Source of the DNA: Roridomyces roridus
Lineage: Eukaryota; Basidiomycota; Agaricomycetes; Agaricales; Mycenaceae
Assembly (NCBI GenBank): GCA_029378245.1
Contig: JARKIF010000008.1
Coordinates: forward strand, 372,001-436,000
Length of the DNA: 64,000 bases
Direction of reading: 5' to 3'
The notes beneath the pieces are model-generated. The model ran no database searches. It was not told where the DNA came from and saw nothing but the letters and a program-made list of their open reading frames with translations. Position numbers and translations under genes: made by a program. Positions 25,557 to 39,700 of this stretch are shown here, piece after piece (position 1 is the stretch's first letter; each line of letters begins with the position of its first letter).

Positions 25557-26536
25557 TCAGTACACATCATTGCTCTTCTCCATCTCGCATGCCCACAACG
25601 CCGCCCCAACCGCCGAAGTAAGCTGAAATACAGGTCCAACAACAGGTACGAGATTCAACGCCAGCGCAACAGCTCCAAATCTACGAGTGCGGTGTAAATT
25701 AACCAAAAAAAACAAAGAATGCAATCTTACGCAGTATAGGCGCCGCGACGCTTGTCTACAAACACTTGACGCGCCGAAGGGTTCATGCCTTTGGCTTGGA
25801 AGTACCGAGAATGGAACGTAGGCCCAGCTTTGGCACCTACAAGCTCATCAGCGTGCGAAAATAACCTGGGAAAACCTGACACGGACCATTGTACAACAAG
25901 AACAGGACCGTCCCAACCATAGGCACGGCATTGAGCGGGAGAGAGACTATGTAGCGGAGCAATCCTTCCTTGGAGAACCGGCTGATTGGTTTCTGCACAA
26001 CCTTGAGGACGCTTTGGGCCAGTCCCCTGCTTTTGCCCTGAGGTTCCACGTATATGAGGGCCACTCCTTGCTGGCGAAACACGGCATTGACTAAGTAGCG
26101 AATGAGTGCATGTCCACAGGATGCGGTAGTATACTTGCACAATTGATCTTGGGCACGCCCGAGAAAGAAAGCCTTGGAGACGAACATGAGAATTACATAT
26201 GCCTCCCCTGCCGCGTGTCAAGGACGGAATGCCCCAAAATCGCGTTTTCGTACCGAGAACCATGAGGGCAGCAGTCGCGAAAGCAAACGGGCCGCTAAAC
26301 AGCGCGCAGAAAGCAACTTGCGGCAGGTATGTGAAGACAAAGAGGGCCGCAGTGACGCCGAGACCGGTGAGCAGTGTTTTGAGGATTACACCAGAGATGG
26401 AACGGTAGAGCGACGCATGTGAGATGAGATACAGGACTCCTTGAAGTGGGTAGAGCCAGGCGCCACTGACCACGCCCTCCTTGAGAAGCGTGCCGAGTTG
26501 AAGCACCTGTTGCTCGAGTGTAGCTGCAATTGACAT
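25557..26536 (-). CDS. EI24/RRT8-like multi-pass membrane protein
   Basis: Predicted integral membrane protein of about 280 aa. It begins MSIAATLEQQVLQLGTLLKE; hydrophobic segments are visible around ISGVILKTLLTGLGVTAALF, SGPFAFATAALMVLGEAYV and LPLNAVPMVGTVLFLLYNG, and near the C-terminus FGAVALALNLVPVVGPVF. The paired NAVPMVG / NLVPVVG motifs are typical of the EI24 (CysZ-like) domain and of the yeast Rrt8/Lds lipid-droplet-linked proteins. Three introns give a continuous frame. The function in this fungus is unknown; a role in lipid droplets or spore wall is only an analogy. It lies just upstream of the PGM gene (18 bp) and 50 bp downstream of the NDUFS1 stop on the same strand. Confidence 0.7.
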
Positions 26537-26586
26537 GGTGGTAGAAAATAAAAAAAAGTTTTGTATTCTATTTACAAACGAGTGTG

Positions 26587-29121
26587 CTATGCGTGGGCCT
26601 GCAGAGGTTCCTTGCCCAACCCCTCCAGGGAAGTCTTTTCACGCGTCACAAACGCCCGCGTGCATTGCGCCATCGTCACCGAGGCCCGCGACACCACATC
26701 GGTTTGGTAAAAGTTGCTCACTGCGAGCCCCATCTTCTCTCTCCACTCGGCGCCTTCTTGCCAATCCCACTCAGAGACCCAAGGCCGGCTTTAGCCACCT
26801 CCAACGACGTGCCTTCTAAACCATCCCATCGCACCAATGATGGCGAGATGGCCCACATCCGGTCTCGAACACCAACAAGGTCCTCATACGGCAAATCTAC
26901 ACCCAGCACCTCGGACAGAGCACGCACAATCTTCCAGTCCTCGCGGGCTGCACCCGGTGGAGGAACAGCGGCGCGGCCAAGTTGACTACGGCCCTCGGTG
27001 TTGACCCAGGTGCTGCTCTTTTCCGTGTACGCACATCCCGGTAGACAGACGTCAGCGAGCGCTGCACCCCGGTCACCGTGATGGCCCTGGTAGACCACAA
27101 ACGCGTCGGCCGGGATCGAAGCAGGGTCCACCTCGTCGGCGTTGAGCAGGAAAATGAATTTCGGTGTCGTGGATGTGGCGGCACGTGATGGGACGAAACC
27201 AGTCTCGTACAGTGCTGGGCGGGAGGCAACGCGTTGGAGTACATTGAACCCATTCCAGTCTTCGCGGACAATACGCTCGCCGGTGGCAGCGACATATCGC
27301 GCAAGCATACCGAATACGGCCTCACCATCGGCATGCTCGGCCATCGAACTGCCGACCATAATCAATGGTCGTTTGGCCTGAGCCCAACGCTCAGCAAACT
27401 CGCCCTTGACCTTGCCCGAAAGGAATTTCTCGAGCGCCTTGGCGTCCTCGCCGAGATGTTCGAAGCCGTAGGTGGTATCTGCCCGGGTACCGACCATGCC
27501 AACAACGAGATCCGTGTGCAGCCAGCTCTTGCGTATCCGCGAGTTGAGGACAGCAGCCTCGTGCCTCGGGTTGGTACCGACGAGCAGAATAGCGTCGGCG
27601 CTTTCCACGCCAGCGATGGTGCTGTTGAAGGAATAATTTGACCGAACATCGATGCCGTGGACGGGGGGAGCGTTGCCGTATTTGCCCTCGAGATCGCTCG
27701 CGAGGTTGTCAGAGCCAAGACGGTTGATCAGATCCTTCAGAACCACCAGCGTCTCCGTGTCAGCGAGGTGACCAGCAATCGCCTTGATTTCGTTGCCCTT
27801 GGCTCCGGTTTGGTTGAGGCCGGCAGCGATGGCGGCGAGTGCGTCGGGCCATGACGCAGTAACGAAGCGGTTGTCAGGGCCCTTGATGAGAGGGGTAGTC
27901 AGGCGCTGGAAGCGCAGGCCGTCGTATGCATAGCGCGTCTTGTCGCTGATCCATTCCTCGTTCACGTTGTCGTTGGTGCGTGGCTGAACACGCATGACCT
28001 GCACGCCACGCGAGTCGACACGAATATTGCTTCCCAGTGCGTCAAGGACATCAACACTCTCCGTAGTCTTGAGCTCCCATGGTCGCGCCTGCATGGCGTA
28101 GGGCTTGCTGGTAAGAGCACCGACGGGGCACAAGTCGATGACATTGCCCGAGAGCTCGGAATCCATCATCTTTTCGACATACATTCCGATTTGAAGGTCG
28201 TTGCCGCGTCCGGTGGTGCCGAGGTCTTCGACACCGGCGACCTCGTTGGCGAAACGTACGCAACGGGTGCATTGGATGCAGCGGTTCATGGACGTTTTGA
28301 CGATCGGTCCCAGGTCCTTGTTGGACACGGCGCGCTTGCCTGCAATCTCGTGGAAACGGGTACGGTCGGAGCCATAGCGAATGGACTGGTCTTGAAGGTC
28401 ACATTCGCCACCCTGGTCGCAAATGGGGCAGTCGAGAGGGTGGTTGGAAAGGAGGAACTCCATGACGCCCTCACGGGCTTCGTGGACCAGGGGAGTGTTG
28501 GTGAATACGACTGCACCTGGCATTGCAGGTGCAGCGCTGGTGCTGGTGAGCAGGTGATGAGGACAGTGTATGTCTAGCGCACCATGATGCAACAGGTTTG
28601 GGTGAGCGAGCAACTTCAACCAGACACATTCTGAATAACAGTGAGCTGAGATGCTGTGGCCGGATTGTGGACTGACGTACCGACAATTGCCGGCTATGGC
28701 GAGTCTAGAGAGTAAAGTATCAGCAGAGTGAAATGGGAAGAGCACAACGCATAGACCTGTCATGGTAGCAGAATCTAGGCAAAGGAATGAGCAAGGAGAG
28801 GGAACCGGCGGAAAAAGACGCGTACCTCGGAATGGGTGATCCCGCGGCTTCGCAGGCCTGGATGAGGGCGGAACCTGGCGAGCGAATGAATACGACAGAG
28901 AGAAACACGAAGGAGAAGATTGCGGACCCTGGGGAACAGTGACCTCCTTCCCGTCTACTGTGAGTGTGATATCCGCCTGGCGGGCAGACGTGGAGGAGAG
29001 ATTTCTGCGGTCTGGGGACGAAAATAAGCCAAGCGGTGTCGGAAACAACGAAGGACATACGGGCAACGGAGAGGAGGGAGACAGAGGACGGCCTCGACGC
29101 AGAGGCGACTATCCTGAGCAT
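26587..29121 (-). CDS. NDUFS1: NADH-ubiquinone oxidoreductase 75-kDa subunit (complex I)
   Basis: Iron-sulfur subunit of the N-module of mitochondrial complex I. The start MLRIVASASRPSSVSLLS gives an amphipathic presequence, then RRNLSSTSARQ. Cluster ligands are seen in IPRYxxxHxRL ... GNCR, VASCTSAAPAM, the HPLDCPICDQGGECDLQD region (N3/N4) and NRCIQCTRCVRF, followed by the molybdopterin-like domain. Several short introns near the 5' end include a 40-nt one at the VASC codon. Near the C-terminus the frame shifts: SGIGKKAPSGE must join KMGLAVSNFYQTD, but (GA)n at 26735-26744 carries one GA too many. The C-terminus would be EPLQAHA. Confidence 0.93.
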
Positions 29122-29512
29122 CGTCGTCGTCCGCCAACCAGAATGTAACGGTTTGATCAGCATCAAACCCTTCGCTCACCACAACATCCACTTGTCGACA
29201 AACCGACTGCTCAGCCTTAAGAATACGAACGGAGGATGAGGCCTCGCTGAAGATCTGCTCAAGGACGCTGTAGGCCCTCAATTCAACGACATTCCACTAC
29301 CAGCAAGCGCAACGAGATATTTATCCTTCATCGCAGCCCTCAAGCCCACCGCACCCAGGATTCTTTATTGTCGCGTCATCACAGCGTGAACGAGTTGTCC
29401 GTCTTCAAATCTGCCGAAGGGATTCGTCGACTCTGTGATATCACAGGAGTCAGCCAAAATAGCTCAATTTAAACCACCACTCCCCTCAAGCAGCTCTTTC
29501 ACTCCAACCACC
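29122..29512. promoter_or_regulatory. 391-bp divergent intergenic region, longest gap in the window
   Basis: Lies between the start codons of NDUFS1 (minus) and the DUF1772 gene (plus). I see no tRNA and no conserved ORF. The plus-strand end is pyrimidine-rich before the ATG (29480-29512), and a TTTAAA lies about 45 bp upstream of it. On the minus strand a 17-codon upstream ORF starts near 29331. It probably holds two promoters. Confidence 0.4.
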
Positions 29513-30063
29513 ATGTCCACTGGTTCAATCGCAGCCACCGTCGGTCTCCTGTCCTCCTCTTATTTCTTCTTCTCCAACGTCGGCTGCGCCTTCTTCGGTG
29601 TCATGCCTGCTATGGCCCGTGTCTCAGTCCCCACTCACACTAAGCTTGCGCTCTGGGCTGACTATTACAACGTTGCCAAGGTGCGTGCTCTTTGTTACTT
29701 TGCCGTCTTTTCTGAACAAATCTGCAGGTGCACATGGCTGCTGCTGCAAACGTGACTGCCTTGTCTCTCACCATCGCAGCCTACTTCACCCCGCACGCCA
29801 CCCTCCGCACTATCCTCGGTACAGGCGCTTCTGCCGCAGCCACCGTTGGGATCTTCACTTTGTTTGCCCTGATGCCGGTGAACAACGACCTCTTGGCCCG
29901 TCATGCGAAGCAGATGGAGATTGATGCCGCTGGAGAGGCGCACATTGAGGCACAGTTGAACCAATGGAGCGCGTTGCATCGCGTCCGTATCGTCCTCGGT
30001 GCCATCTCATTCCTGTCCGCCACCACCGCACTTCTTGCTAGTAGCCCCATCATACAACTCTAA
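29513..30063 (+). CDS. DUF1772 (anthrone oxygenase-like) membrane protein
   Basis: A 167-aa protein from exons 29513-29680 and 29727-30063. It starts MS-TGSIAATVGLLSSSYF and has four hydrophobic segments (about residues 5-25, 57-75, 80-105 and 140-160). The middle holds the family-like stretch LFALMPVNNDLL, and an amphipathic segment follows with EAQLNQWSALHRVRIVLG. This pattern (four TM helices, a PVNN motif, then W...H..R) is that of DUF1772. Some members act in polyketide pathways as anthrone oxygenases, but here there is no polyketide synthase nearby, so a specific reaction cannot be claimed. Convergent to ALG2 with 22 bp between stops. Confidence 0.72.
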
Positions 30064-30085
30064 GGAACGAATTATTATTGTAATT

Positions 30086-31675
30086 TTACATTGCCCACGA
30101 AGAAATAAAATATGCAATGAGGAAGCCGAATAACATAACCACCAGCAACCACAACGCCCCACCTGGCGCTTCCATCGCCACGGCCTCTTGCAGGGCTTCT
30201 TCCAACCGCAACGCCATCGCCTCCATACCAAACACATTGCGCGCTCTGTCCTTGGCTCGCTGACTGAGTGCAGCGCGCTCTTCAGAACTCATGTGCACAA
30301 TCTCCACCAGCGCCTCTGCCCACAAGTCAGGGTCGGGTTTACACAACCAGCCTGTTCGCTCCTCCGGCACCACTATTGTGCTCTCTGTCGGCCCTCCGCT
30401 ATCACACGCAAGGACAGGAAGACCACAGACCATGGCTTCGACGGGGACGATCCCAAAGTGCTCATTGGCTGGAGTGTACAGCAGCGCTCGGGTTGAAGGC
30501 GCAGTGAGAAGCGCCGTGCGCTGCTCCGTGGAAAAGTTGAGCAAAAAGAGCACGTCGGGGCTTGTAGAGTCTGTATTCAAGTCGGGAATACGGACAGAGG
30601 AGGCAGCAGATTTGATGACATTGAATGTCAGCGAGTTGGACCGCACAAGGTCGATGAGTGCAAAGAAAGTTTGCATATTGTCTTCTAGCCGGGGGTCGTA
30701 TCCACCAGCGAGAACAAGTCGCATTTTGGGGAGTTCCGCGACGCGTTTGCGTAGCTTTGCGAACGCCTGGATCGCGAGAGCTGCGTTTTTCTTACCTTCA
30801 AATCGGTTCAAGGAGAGCAGCGTCGGGATAGCACTATGAATGATGAGAAACGCAAAGGGATTCACAATGGCGACGTCTCACGATACAACAGCCACGATAT
30901 CCGGATCTGACAGGTCCACGGGCGTGTCGTACGTGGCCAGGTTGATTCCGGGGTATACAGTCCGTGGCGTGCGACCAATAGAGGGGAAATAGTCGCGGAA
31001 CACCTTGGCGGTAAAGTTGGAATTGGACAGAATAACGTCCGCCTGGCCTACGAAACTGACGAGTGCGTTGCGGAAAAAAGACACGCCACCTACGCGTCGT
31101 AACCTCCTCTAGCCAGTCCATGGGCAATCGGTACAGGCGCTTTAGTAACCCGACACGCTTCTTCTCCAAGGCAACCGCACCACTCGCAAGCAGTTTGTCC
31201 GGAAAGTGGCAGTAAAAGACGACGGGCGTGCGGCCAATCAAGCGCAAGAATGGAATGCAGGTCGAGAGCTGGTCAACAAAGTAGACGTCGTACTTTGGAG
31301 CCCAGGGCGACAGAAGATGCAGTGTGAGGTGGAGTTGCCTGGCATGGGCGAAAAGAATGTGGAATTTCCCCTTTATGGAGCGAGGGAAGGGCGGAACGAC
31401 ATGACGGACGGCGAGTTGACCTACCAACGTTCTAGAGTGTTTGCAGCAGAGGGATGCAACACACCGTTTCTCGTCTCGTCAAAACAGTGATTTGGGTCGT
31501 GATGCGAGGTGTAGATGACGAGCGAGTGGCCGAGAGCTTGAACGCCAACAGCGGCGTCGACCACGAGACGTTCGGCGCCACCTGGAGTATGCAATCAGGA
31601 CAGAGATGCTTGTACAGAGGGTTTGCAAGGACCAATTCCCAGATCAGGGTGGACGAAGGCGACTCGGAGAGGCAT
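30086..31675 (-). CDS. ALG2: Alpha-1,3/1,6-mannosyltransferase Alg2
   Basis: Adds the second and third mannose to the dolichol-linked oligosaccharide on the cytosolic face of the ER. Starts MPLRVAFVHPDLGIGGAER (GT-B N-terminal loop), then YTSHHDPNHCFDETRNG, YFVDQLSTCIPFLRLI, VVFYCHFPDKLLASG, RLPMDWLEEVTTRQADVIL (after a 46-nt intron) and SLNRFEGKKNAALAI. The GT4 signature is TPANEHFGIVPVEAMVCGLP. A C-terminal hydrophobic segment (LWLLVVMLFGFLIAYFIS) anchors the protein. All frame changes are explained by GT-AG introns. Confidence 0.93.
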
Positions 31676-31819
31676 GGTGTTGTGTGTAAGGAATTATGTA
31701 TGGACGGCATGGAAATCGCTGTATTCTCTTGACGAGGACCATCGCGTCCGGTTTTTCGACTTTTTTTGCTTTCCTGCCATCTCGTTTCCGGCCAGCAGAC
31801 AAGGTTTGGGCTATCGAGG

Positions 31820-34746
31820 ATGGCTGCTACCAGCACCATGCCTGCCTATCTCTTGCCAGGGGTGCCCGTCTACCAACCGTCTCATTTGGAGGGAGATGCT
31901 TCCTTAGCCACCGAAATCCTACCGGGTCCTCCCTCTTTGCTTTCCGTGCAGCAGGCCACCCAAAAACGCGATCCCAAGAAGCCCGTCTACTCGTATCTCC
32001 ACCCGACCGACCCAGGCACCACTTACTCTGGCGTCGTCCACGGCACAATCATAACTGAGGAGGGTGCCATGAATCTGAAAGGCAAGAGAAGGTGCGTTGT
32101 CGCCAGGGCGCGCCCTTTCTCGCCCGTCTTTTCTTTGTTCCCGTCCACGGACTCACTCGGAGAAATACAGTGCTGTCACCGGTCGCGCCCAGCGGGCTTC
32201 AGCAAGGAACCACAACGGCAACGGCAACGTTGCCCCTGATCCCTTTTCACAAGGCGAGGCGGGTGCCTCTTCGCAGGCCATCTCCATCGCCCCCGAACAG
32301 TACACGATGGTCGTCGACGACGACGAGAGTTTACCCTCACGCTCGAATTCCACTCCCGACGCAAGTGGAGCCGTGTCCGATGCGAAACCCAAGGGGAAAG
32401 GCCGCTCAAAAGGCAAGGCGAAGGCAAAGGAGGTGGATCCTGCTTTCCGTGTAAAAGAGGAGCCCAGGGCCGTTTCTCTGCAAACCCCGCAGCCGGAGCC
32501 CTTCATCAACGCTCAGGTGCGCCATAGACCCATCGGCCATGTTTTTTCTTCTCAATTTCTGCCAGCAGATCAACAACAACGAGGACCACTGCTCCTCATG
32601 CCGTTCTCACGGGGCATTGGTATACTGTGATGGGTGCCCTCGTGCATTCCATCTGTGGTGTCTCAATCCACCCATGGAACACATTGATGACAGCGATAGC
32701 CACTGGTTTTGCCCTGCTTGCGTCGTTCTCAAGGTGTTTATTCTGCGCTCCACCTTTGGTCCATCCGCTCAGTGACGTGTCAGCACCCGCCACGGAAACC
32801 CCCGCACTCCCTCTTTGCGCCGTTGATACACCTCGTCCAAACGAGCATTCCCACCGAATTTCAGCTTCCCGAGGAGATCCGTACATTTTTCAAAGATGGT
32901 GTGTACCTCGGACCGTGAAGCACGACGTCAATTGACCCGATTCAGTCGGTACAGGCCCCAAAGGCACATACCTCGACAACTCGGTCCTGCGGCAGCCCCG
33001 CCCAAAGTCGGTGATCTGTCTACAATGTTGGCCAATATTGATCTTCCCGTAGCCGGTTCGGTCTCCCTGAAGAGCGTGATGCCCATCGCCTTCGAGACAA
33101 GAATGGCGGCCCCGTGCTCTGCTTCAAGTGCGGGACGTCTGCTTTGCCTCCGGACCTCGCTGCAGCCGCTCCGGCGGCGAAACGTGCTCGACGGGTCTCC
33201 ACGAGGTACGCCACCGAGACGTCAAAGAGCATCGTTTCCTGCGACTACTGCAACTTGCACTGGCACTTGGATTGTCTGGACCCTCCGCTGTCGACGATGC
33301 CCCCTTTCAACAAGAAATGGATGTGTCCCAATCATGCTGAGCAAGTCAAGGTGCGCCACCGCAAGATTCCGCGAAGCGCGCTCACCCCTGATATCAGCTT
33401 CCAAAGCTCCGTATACCGAAGCAGGCGGCCGCTATTGAGATTACGAAACCCAGGCAACCCAACAATGGCAACATCGAGATCATCCACCCGCAGACGGCGT
33501 CTACGAGCCATGTCAAAAAAGTCGCAGTCGAAGAGGTGCTCATAAACGGTCGTCGCTATAGGGTTCCGGAGCGAATTGTTGTTCTTGATTTTTGGAATAA
33601 AGTCAGCACCAAGGTGGAAAAGTACGTTATGGTTGCTGCCACCTCCGACTTGCATTCAACCTTTTCTAGGGAGCCCGAGTCTGACATGTCGTCTCCTCTC
33701 ACATCCTTGAGCTCATTGGAAGATCCGGAGGAAGACACCCCTGCCGAGTCTCTGGAATCTTCCAGTACTGGTGATTTGCGGCTGGCGCAGGTAAGTCGTT
33801 GTCTCTTGTCTTGTCCATTGCCAGTAAATGGAGTACAGATGTTATGCGATTTCCGACTCTCGAGGAGAGAGTATCATCATCGCCCAATGGAAGATCGTTC
33901 GGTTCAGACAGAATCCGATTCCGCTCGTGCTGCCAGGACGCCGAAAGCCAGTCCTGTCAAGGTGCGCTTGCCGACTATTAACCGGTAGATTTGTCTGAAT
34001 TTTTCTCGACAGAAGACGAACGGGCAACCACCTTCGACTTCAAATTTGGCTGAAGCAGGTCCTTCCACCTCGACGGCGAAAAGGAAAAGGACAGCCAATG
34101 GTGTCCAGGCCGTTGCCCCCGCTTCCCGAGAGCTGCGCCCGCGCAGACAGACCACTTCCTTCATCAGCGTCTCCTCCAAGGTCAGTCATTCGATTTGTCT
34201 CGTCCTCTTGCTTAGATTCTCTTGCTGCAGGAGAGCAGCATGGATCCGTTTGTTTCTACTCCTTCAAGGACGGCCGTCCGTGTCAAGGTCGAGGAACCCG
34301 AACTTGGCATTGAAACGTTGGCAGGCACGTCTTCCCCCAAGGTTTGTGTAACATGCTCCTAGTGCGTTTGGTCTATTCACCCATCGGCGCATCAGCATAC
34401 TACCAGCACGCGGGGCCGGTTGATTCGGCGGCCATCGCAAAGAGGAGGCTTGCAGAATGAAGACCCGCCGCCAAAGCGAGGAAGAAAACGCAAGGATAGA
34501 GACGACGATGCGGTGGATGACGATGAGAGAGACAGAGCGGAGGCTGTCGAGCAATTAAGGAATGGCAAGGAGGCGACGGAGGGCAAAGGGAAAGGCAAGG
34601 GAAAGCAGAAGGAGAAGGCACCCCCGACTTCCACGACTGGCGCCCCACCGCCGACCTCAAGCACGACGACTACACCTTCACTGAAAATCCGACTACCGCG
34701 CTTGAGCGACATTGCGTCGACCTCCAAGTCGTCGGACGCTCCGTGA
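31820..34746 (+). CDS. RCO1: Double PHD-finger protein of the Rco1/PHF12 type
   Basis: Likely subunit of an Rpd3S/Sin3S-type histone deacetylase complex that acts on transcribed chromatin. Starts MAATSTMPAYLLPGVPVYQ. The first PHD finger reads CSSCRSHGALVYCDGCPRAF then HLWCLNPP and CPAC. It is followed by FQLPEEIRTFFKDVGTGPKG, which resembles the Sin3/MRG-interacting stretch of Rco1. The second, longer PHD finger has VLCFKCGTSALPP, SCDYCNLHWHLDCLDPP and WMCPNH. The remainder is low-complexity, Ser/Pro/Lys-rich, with a basic tract (KGKGKGKQKEKAPP). About ten short introns interrupt it, so the precise C-terminal structure is uncertain. The identification rests on the order of two PHD fingers and the linker. 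Divergent to ALG2 (144 bp). Confidence 0.75.
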
Positions 34747-34819
34747 ATATTTTATCGTACTGTAGTGAATAAGACCAATCATGAACACATAAGCGTTGCG
34801 CGTCTCTCTCTGAACCGAC

Positions 34820-36246
34820 ATGTCATCTTCCTCATCCTCCTTCAAGCTCAACCTCGACGATTTTATTGCGACGGCCCTCTCTGCCACCCCGCAGGAGCTC
34901 CACCCGTTCTTCGAGAGTTTCCGGAACCTGTACACCAAGAAGTGCGTCCAGGTCGTAGCGCTCTGTAGATCTTATTGCTCATCTTTCACAAGGCTATGGC
35001 ACCAGCTGACCCTCAAACTCTTTGCATTCCTCGACCATCCTGCCTCAAAGCCTTACCGAGTGGATGTCTTCGAGTCTTTTGTCCGCGACTTTGAGTCCAA
35101 AATCAATCAGCTCAGGCTGGTGGAGATGGGCGTCAAAGTATCGAAAGAGATTGACAGTGGGTCGTCTCTTCAATGAGACGTTGAGAGGACTAACGCGCTA
35201 GCGTGCAGACCCGCAGAAACACCTCGAGTTCCTCACATCTCTGCTTTCCCGCATCACAGCTGCTACCTCGAGCGCCAAGTCAGAAGAGGCGAATGTTCTT
35301 CTTCTGGCTACCATTGCAGGCGCGAAACTCTTGTATGGCGACCCTGAAGGGACGAAGACGGACATGGACAAGGCGCTTGCTGTACTGGACACGCTGGAGG
35401 GCGTGGACAATGGTGTTAACGCTGCGTATTATCAAATTGCTGGTGATTACTACAAGGTACAGTGTTCTCCATCGCCCTTTCATTGCGGGTCTGATACCAC
35501 AAGTAGGCGAAAGCCGAGTATGCGCCGTATTATAGAAATTCTCTGCTCTTCCTCGCATGTGTGCCCAACCTTGCGACCGACATGTCCGCTGAGGACCGCC
35601 TCTCTCGAGCCCATGACCTCGGCATATCTGCCTTCCTCGCGGACACCATCTACAACTTTGGAGAGCTGCTCATGCACCCAATATTAGATTCCCTCGATGG
35701 CACACCCCATGAGTGGATAAAGAAGCTTCTCTTCACTTTTAACGAGGGCAATATTGGCAAGTTCGAGGCGCTTGCACCTCTCTTCCCCAAAGAGGTTCGC
35801 GCTCTTGCAATCCATTCGATGATGGTTATTCAACGAGTGCACAGCCCATCTTGCAGGAAAACTACGCGTTTCTCCGTCAAAAAATCTGCCTTATGGCGCT
35901 GATAGAGAGCGTGTTCAAGCGGGCGGCCGACAACCGCACCATGTCCTTCCAGACCATCGCTGAAGAGACACGGTTACCGCTTGATGAAGTCGAGCATTTG
36001 GTGATGAAGGCACTCAGGTATTTCGATTCGCAACTCTCTTGGAGCATTTCTGACGCGGGTTCCAGCCTTAAACTCATACGCGGCTCGCTGGATCAGGTTG
36101 AACAAAAGGCGCAGATTACGTGGGTGCAGCCTCGAGTACTGTCGCGGGAGCAGATTGGGGGACTTGCAAAGACTCTTGGGGAGTGGGTGGACAAGTTGAA
36201 TAAAGTCGAGCAGCGGATTGCGCCGGAGGTGCTTGTCGGCGCCTAA
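34820..36246 (+). CDS. RPN9: 26S proteasome lid subunit Rpn9 (PSMD13)
   Basis: Non-ATPase lid subunit that helps lid and base assemble. Starts MSSSSSSFKLNLDDFIATA. Family motifs are LYTKKLWHQLTLKLFAFL, YRVDVFESFVRDFESKINQL, AYYQIAGDYYK, SAFLADTIYNFGELLMHPI and FNEGNIGKFEAL. The PCI domain follows: ICLMALIESVFKRAADNRT, ETRLPLDEVEHLVMKAL and LIRGSLDQVEQKAQITWVQP. Five GT-AG introns. The stop codon TAA (36244-36246) overlaps the TAG of the convergent kinase-like gene in the tetranucleotide CTAA. This is the third 26S subunit gene in the window. Confidence 0.93.
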
Positions 36247-37035
36247 GTCCAAGTACCTTTTGTCCCAATTCCCAATGTACTCGATTGAACCAAAACTACA
36301 TACTTGACATTCAAATACCCAAATTGTGGCGGATGCATCAGTTCAGGACAGGTTACTCCAGGGCATACATGCCCGAGCTGTGATCTCCCAAAGTCGACGA
36401 AACAAAAACCACCATCCGGGCGTCGAAGGATATTTCGAGGCGCGGCATCGCCATGTAGAACACCCGCTTCGTGAAGTGTGCAGAGTGCATTGTACAACTG
36501 ATTTCTGGGAGTCTGTTAACCAGATATTCCGGCTACAAGTTGCGACATACTTACCTCTCTGGTTGTTCCAGGCCGATATCCGCCCACTTTCTTGACTTGC
36601 AAAGCTCGTTTCCTGAATGGGTCAAGAGAATTCCTGCCCATTCCTCAGTCGCAGTGCAGAGGACACAATGAAGAGCCGGAACGAGTGGAGTCAAATGTGC
36701 AATTGCGCGATACACATTCAGCTCATAAATGAGACCATGACCATGGCAAGGGTTCAAGGGGGAAAATACCCGTTTCATAGTATACGATAAGATCGTCGCG
36801 GGTGGTGGCATGCAGCCGCTCAGCGTAAATGGTGTGAAGCAACTGTCCTGCGTCAGTAGAATGCTGGTACTCAGCGAGGCAACGTGCAGCGTAAGACGGC
36901 AGCTGCACCGGCAGCGGAGGCGGAGGAAGGGGTAAACTGGATTCGCGAAGTTGTTCAATGGCACATGGGGACTTAAAGATTCTGGCCGAGTGTTGAATAA
37001 TAAAGTCGTCCGCCGATCCTTGTTGGAGTGTAGAT
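36243..37035 (-). pseudogene. Protein kinase-like gene, degenerate or misassembled 5' end
   Basis: The C-terminal part has kinase hallmarks: LHEAGVLHGDAAPRNILRR (catalytic loop H-G-D...R-N) and FCFVDFGRSQLGH (DFG), a form common in Agaricomycete kinase-like (APH-fold) proteins. Upstream coding-like stretches are GHGLIYELNVYRAIAHL ... CTATEEWAGILLTHSGNEL and QLPSYAARCLAEYQHST. They lie in two frames separated by one base near 36762-36770. The frame of the most 5' stretch runs to an in-frame TGA without any ATG before the SPE3-LYS9 promoter. It is either a 5'-truncated pseudogene or a gene with sequence errors. No function can be assigned. Confidence 0.45.
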
Positions 37036-37103
37036 AAAGGAGTTCAATCAAATCTTGATCAAAACGATCGGGAAAAATTCTCCTTCACTCACCCTCACTC
37101 ACC

Positions 37104-39563
<2,460 letters not shown>

Positions 39564-39700
39564 ACGAATACCAACTAGAGTCAAAATGTATGTACGTAGC
39601 ACGAATTGGATGAGGTAGGCTCGAGGCTGTCAAGCATGTCAAGTGTCGCCCAAAAAGGAAGCGGTATACTTGATCTCTTCTGCGACCACCGCCGCTCGGA

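Noticed and set aside
28540..28610. Loss of an Fe-S cysteine ligand in NDUFS1
   Set aside because: A 40-nt intron at the VASC codon restores the cysteine and the SAAPAM motif.
31040..31110. Frameshift in ALG2 after VTTR
   Set aside because: A 46-nt GT-AG intron (GTAGGT ... TTCGTAG) joins VTTR to QADVIL in frame, so no indel is needed.
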